This document shows, one piece after another, positions 63,031 to 64,000 of a DNA stretch of 64,000 nt (the stretch's first letter is position 1; each line of letters opens with the position of its first letter). The stretch is from Serinus canaria (lineage: Eukaryota; Chordata; Aves; Passeriformes; Fringillidae), in contig NC_066322.1 of assembly GCF_022539315.1 (NCBI RefSeq), positions 18,114,765-18,178,764 of the forward strand, in the 5' to 3' direction. A program made the translations under genes and the position numbers. The notes under the pieces are model-generated. The model saw only the letters and a program-made list of their open reading frames with translations. It made no database searches and had not been told where the DNA came from.

Positions 63031-64000
63031 AAATCAAAGCTTTGAATCATACATTCAAGGGCTTCTCACTGAGAGAGAAGTGAATAATTTTAAAAAATAT
63101 TCTGAATATTGAATAAACACCACAGCAGCATGGATGGCGACAGCAGAAGCTGGAAGGGTACCTGGGCTGTTCCCCAGCTCTGGCCCTGGCTTTGCATAGT
63201 GCTGAGTCTGGGACCAGGGCAATTCCAGCTGTGCCAGAGCAGGTGTGGGAGTGTCCTCACAAGCAGAAGGATGAGTCACCTCCTGTGTGGGCAGCACCAA
63301 CCTCGGCCCACTAGGGAGACCATGCCTGCAACATCAAGCATCCTTTCTCCAGGCACACTGTGGTGTTTTCCAGTTACAACCCCTCTGTGTATGGCCAATA
63401 TCCTTACAAACATCCTGTTCCTTCTGTGAGCCACGGTGGCTTTACACCAGCAGGCAGCAGCGTCAAGAAAACATCTGAGAGTTAAAATGCACCATCTCAG
63501 CCTCCTACTCTATTGCCCCCCCAGAAAATACCACACACATTCAGGCTAGGGGCCATTTTAATAACACCACTTACCCTGCTGAGGGTATCTTCTTATGCCA
63601 CTACAGTGAGGAATAACTTCTCCCTACACTGTCTGCAGGACAAATGTGGATTTCTTCAAAATAATAGAGATCTGAAAATAAAAGGATATTGATTTAGGCC
63701 ATGTTGTCAATCACAGCAAAGAACAGTCCAACAGGTATAGCATTAAGGGAGTTTGTAACAAAATGTCCTTCTGTTTCTGAAGACCAGCAGATATACGTGG
63801 GTTTAATGTTGGTTGGATGGACTATAAACTTCCAAGCATTTCCTCTGAGACAAAGTGTTTTGCTGGAGACAAGCAAGACCAAGAGAATTTCCACTGGACC
63901 AAAAAAATTTATTCAACTAACAACTTTATTAGCACCTTAGAAGGGCAGCAGCAGGAAAACCCGAGCAATGTGCTGTGCAGCTGAACTTGGCAAGCATCAG
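63031..64000. other. non-coding stretch to the window end
   Basis: A GC-richer patch at 63120-63330 is open on both strands without domains. No exon with paired splice sites was found downstream of the 62255-62320 candidate. Confidence 0.45.

Noticed and set aside
1..64000. tRNA, rRNA, snRNA, CRISPR, prokaryotic operons, telomeric or long microsatellite arrays
   Set aside because: Scanned by eye for promoter boxes, direct-repeat arrays and diagnostic cores; none found.

Overview
The window reads as vertebrate nuclear DNA, most likely from a bird and probably a songbird. That is an inference from four things. There is a 373-bp solitary LTR of a kind I associate with passerine class II (ERVK-type) retroviruses. 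Very old CR1 and MIR relics are present. Young SINEs are absent. The base composition is AT-rich with GC-richer patches and low CpG. There are no operons, no bacterial-type genes, and no tRNA, rRNA or CRISPR. Almost all open frames of 60-220 codons look like chance frames: they overlap on both strands, show no recognisable domain and concentrate in the GC-richer patches.

Layout. 1-9.5 kb: non-coding, with an unusually long open frame (2641-3312), one exon-like segment (3608-3781) and an ancient CR1 3' end (4722-4877). 9.5-17.8 kb: an ancient MIR (about 9505-9625), then unannotated sequence with GC-rich patches and one splice-acceptor-preceded AT-rich open frame (15459-15683). 17.8-18.2 kb: the solo LTR, with an exact 6-bp target duplication. 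18.2-40 kb: desert-like sequence with weak MIR relics, short tandem duplications and two splice-bounded exon-like segments. 40.6-41.1 kb: a GC-rich patch with a near-consensus CTCF motif, followed by an A-rich run. 43.8-45.2 kb: a G14 run and a strong CpG island (44640-45170), the only clear promoter-like object here. 45.2-58 kb: AT-rich desert with two minisatellite-like duplications, a perfect CArG box and a double homeodomain-type palindrome. 58.7-64 kb: two good exon-like segments (58723-58786 minus, 62255-62320 plus) and a CpG-enriched patch with a GC box.

No protein-coding gene can be named with confidence. The best reading is a gene desert or large intron containing one CpG-island promoter, which may drive a non-coding or alternative transcript, plus several exon candidates that need RNA or comparative evidence. 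The exon candidates lie on both strands and cannot all belong to one gene.
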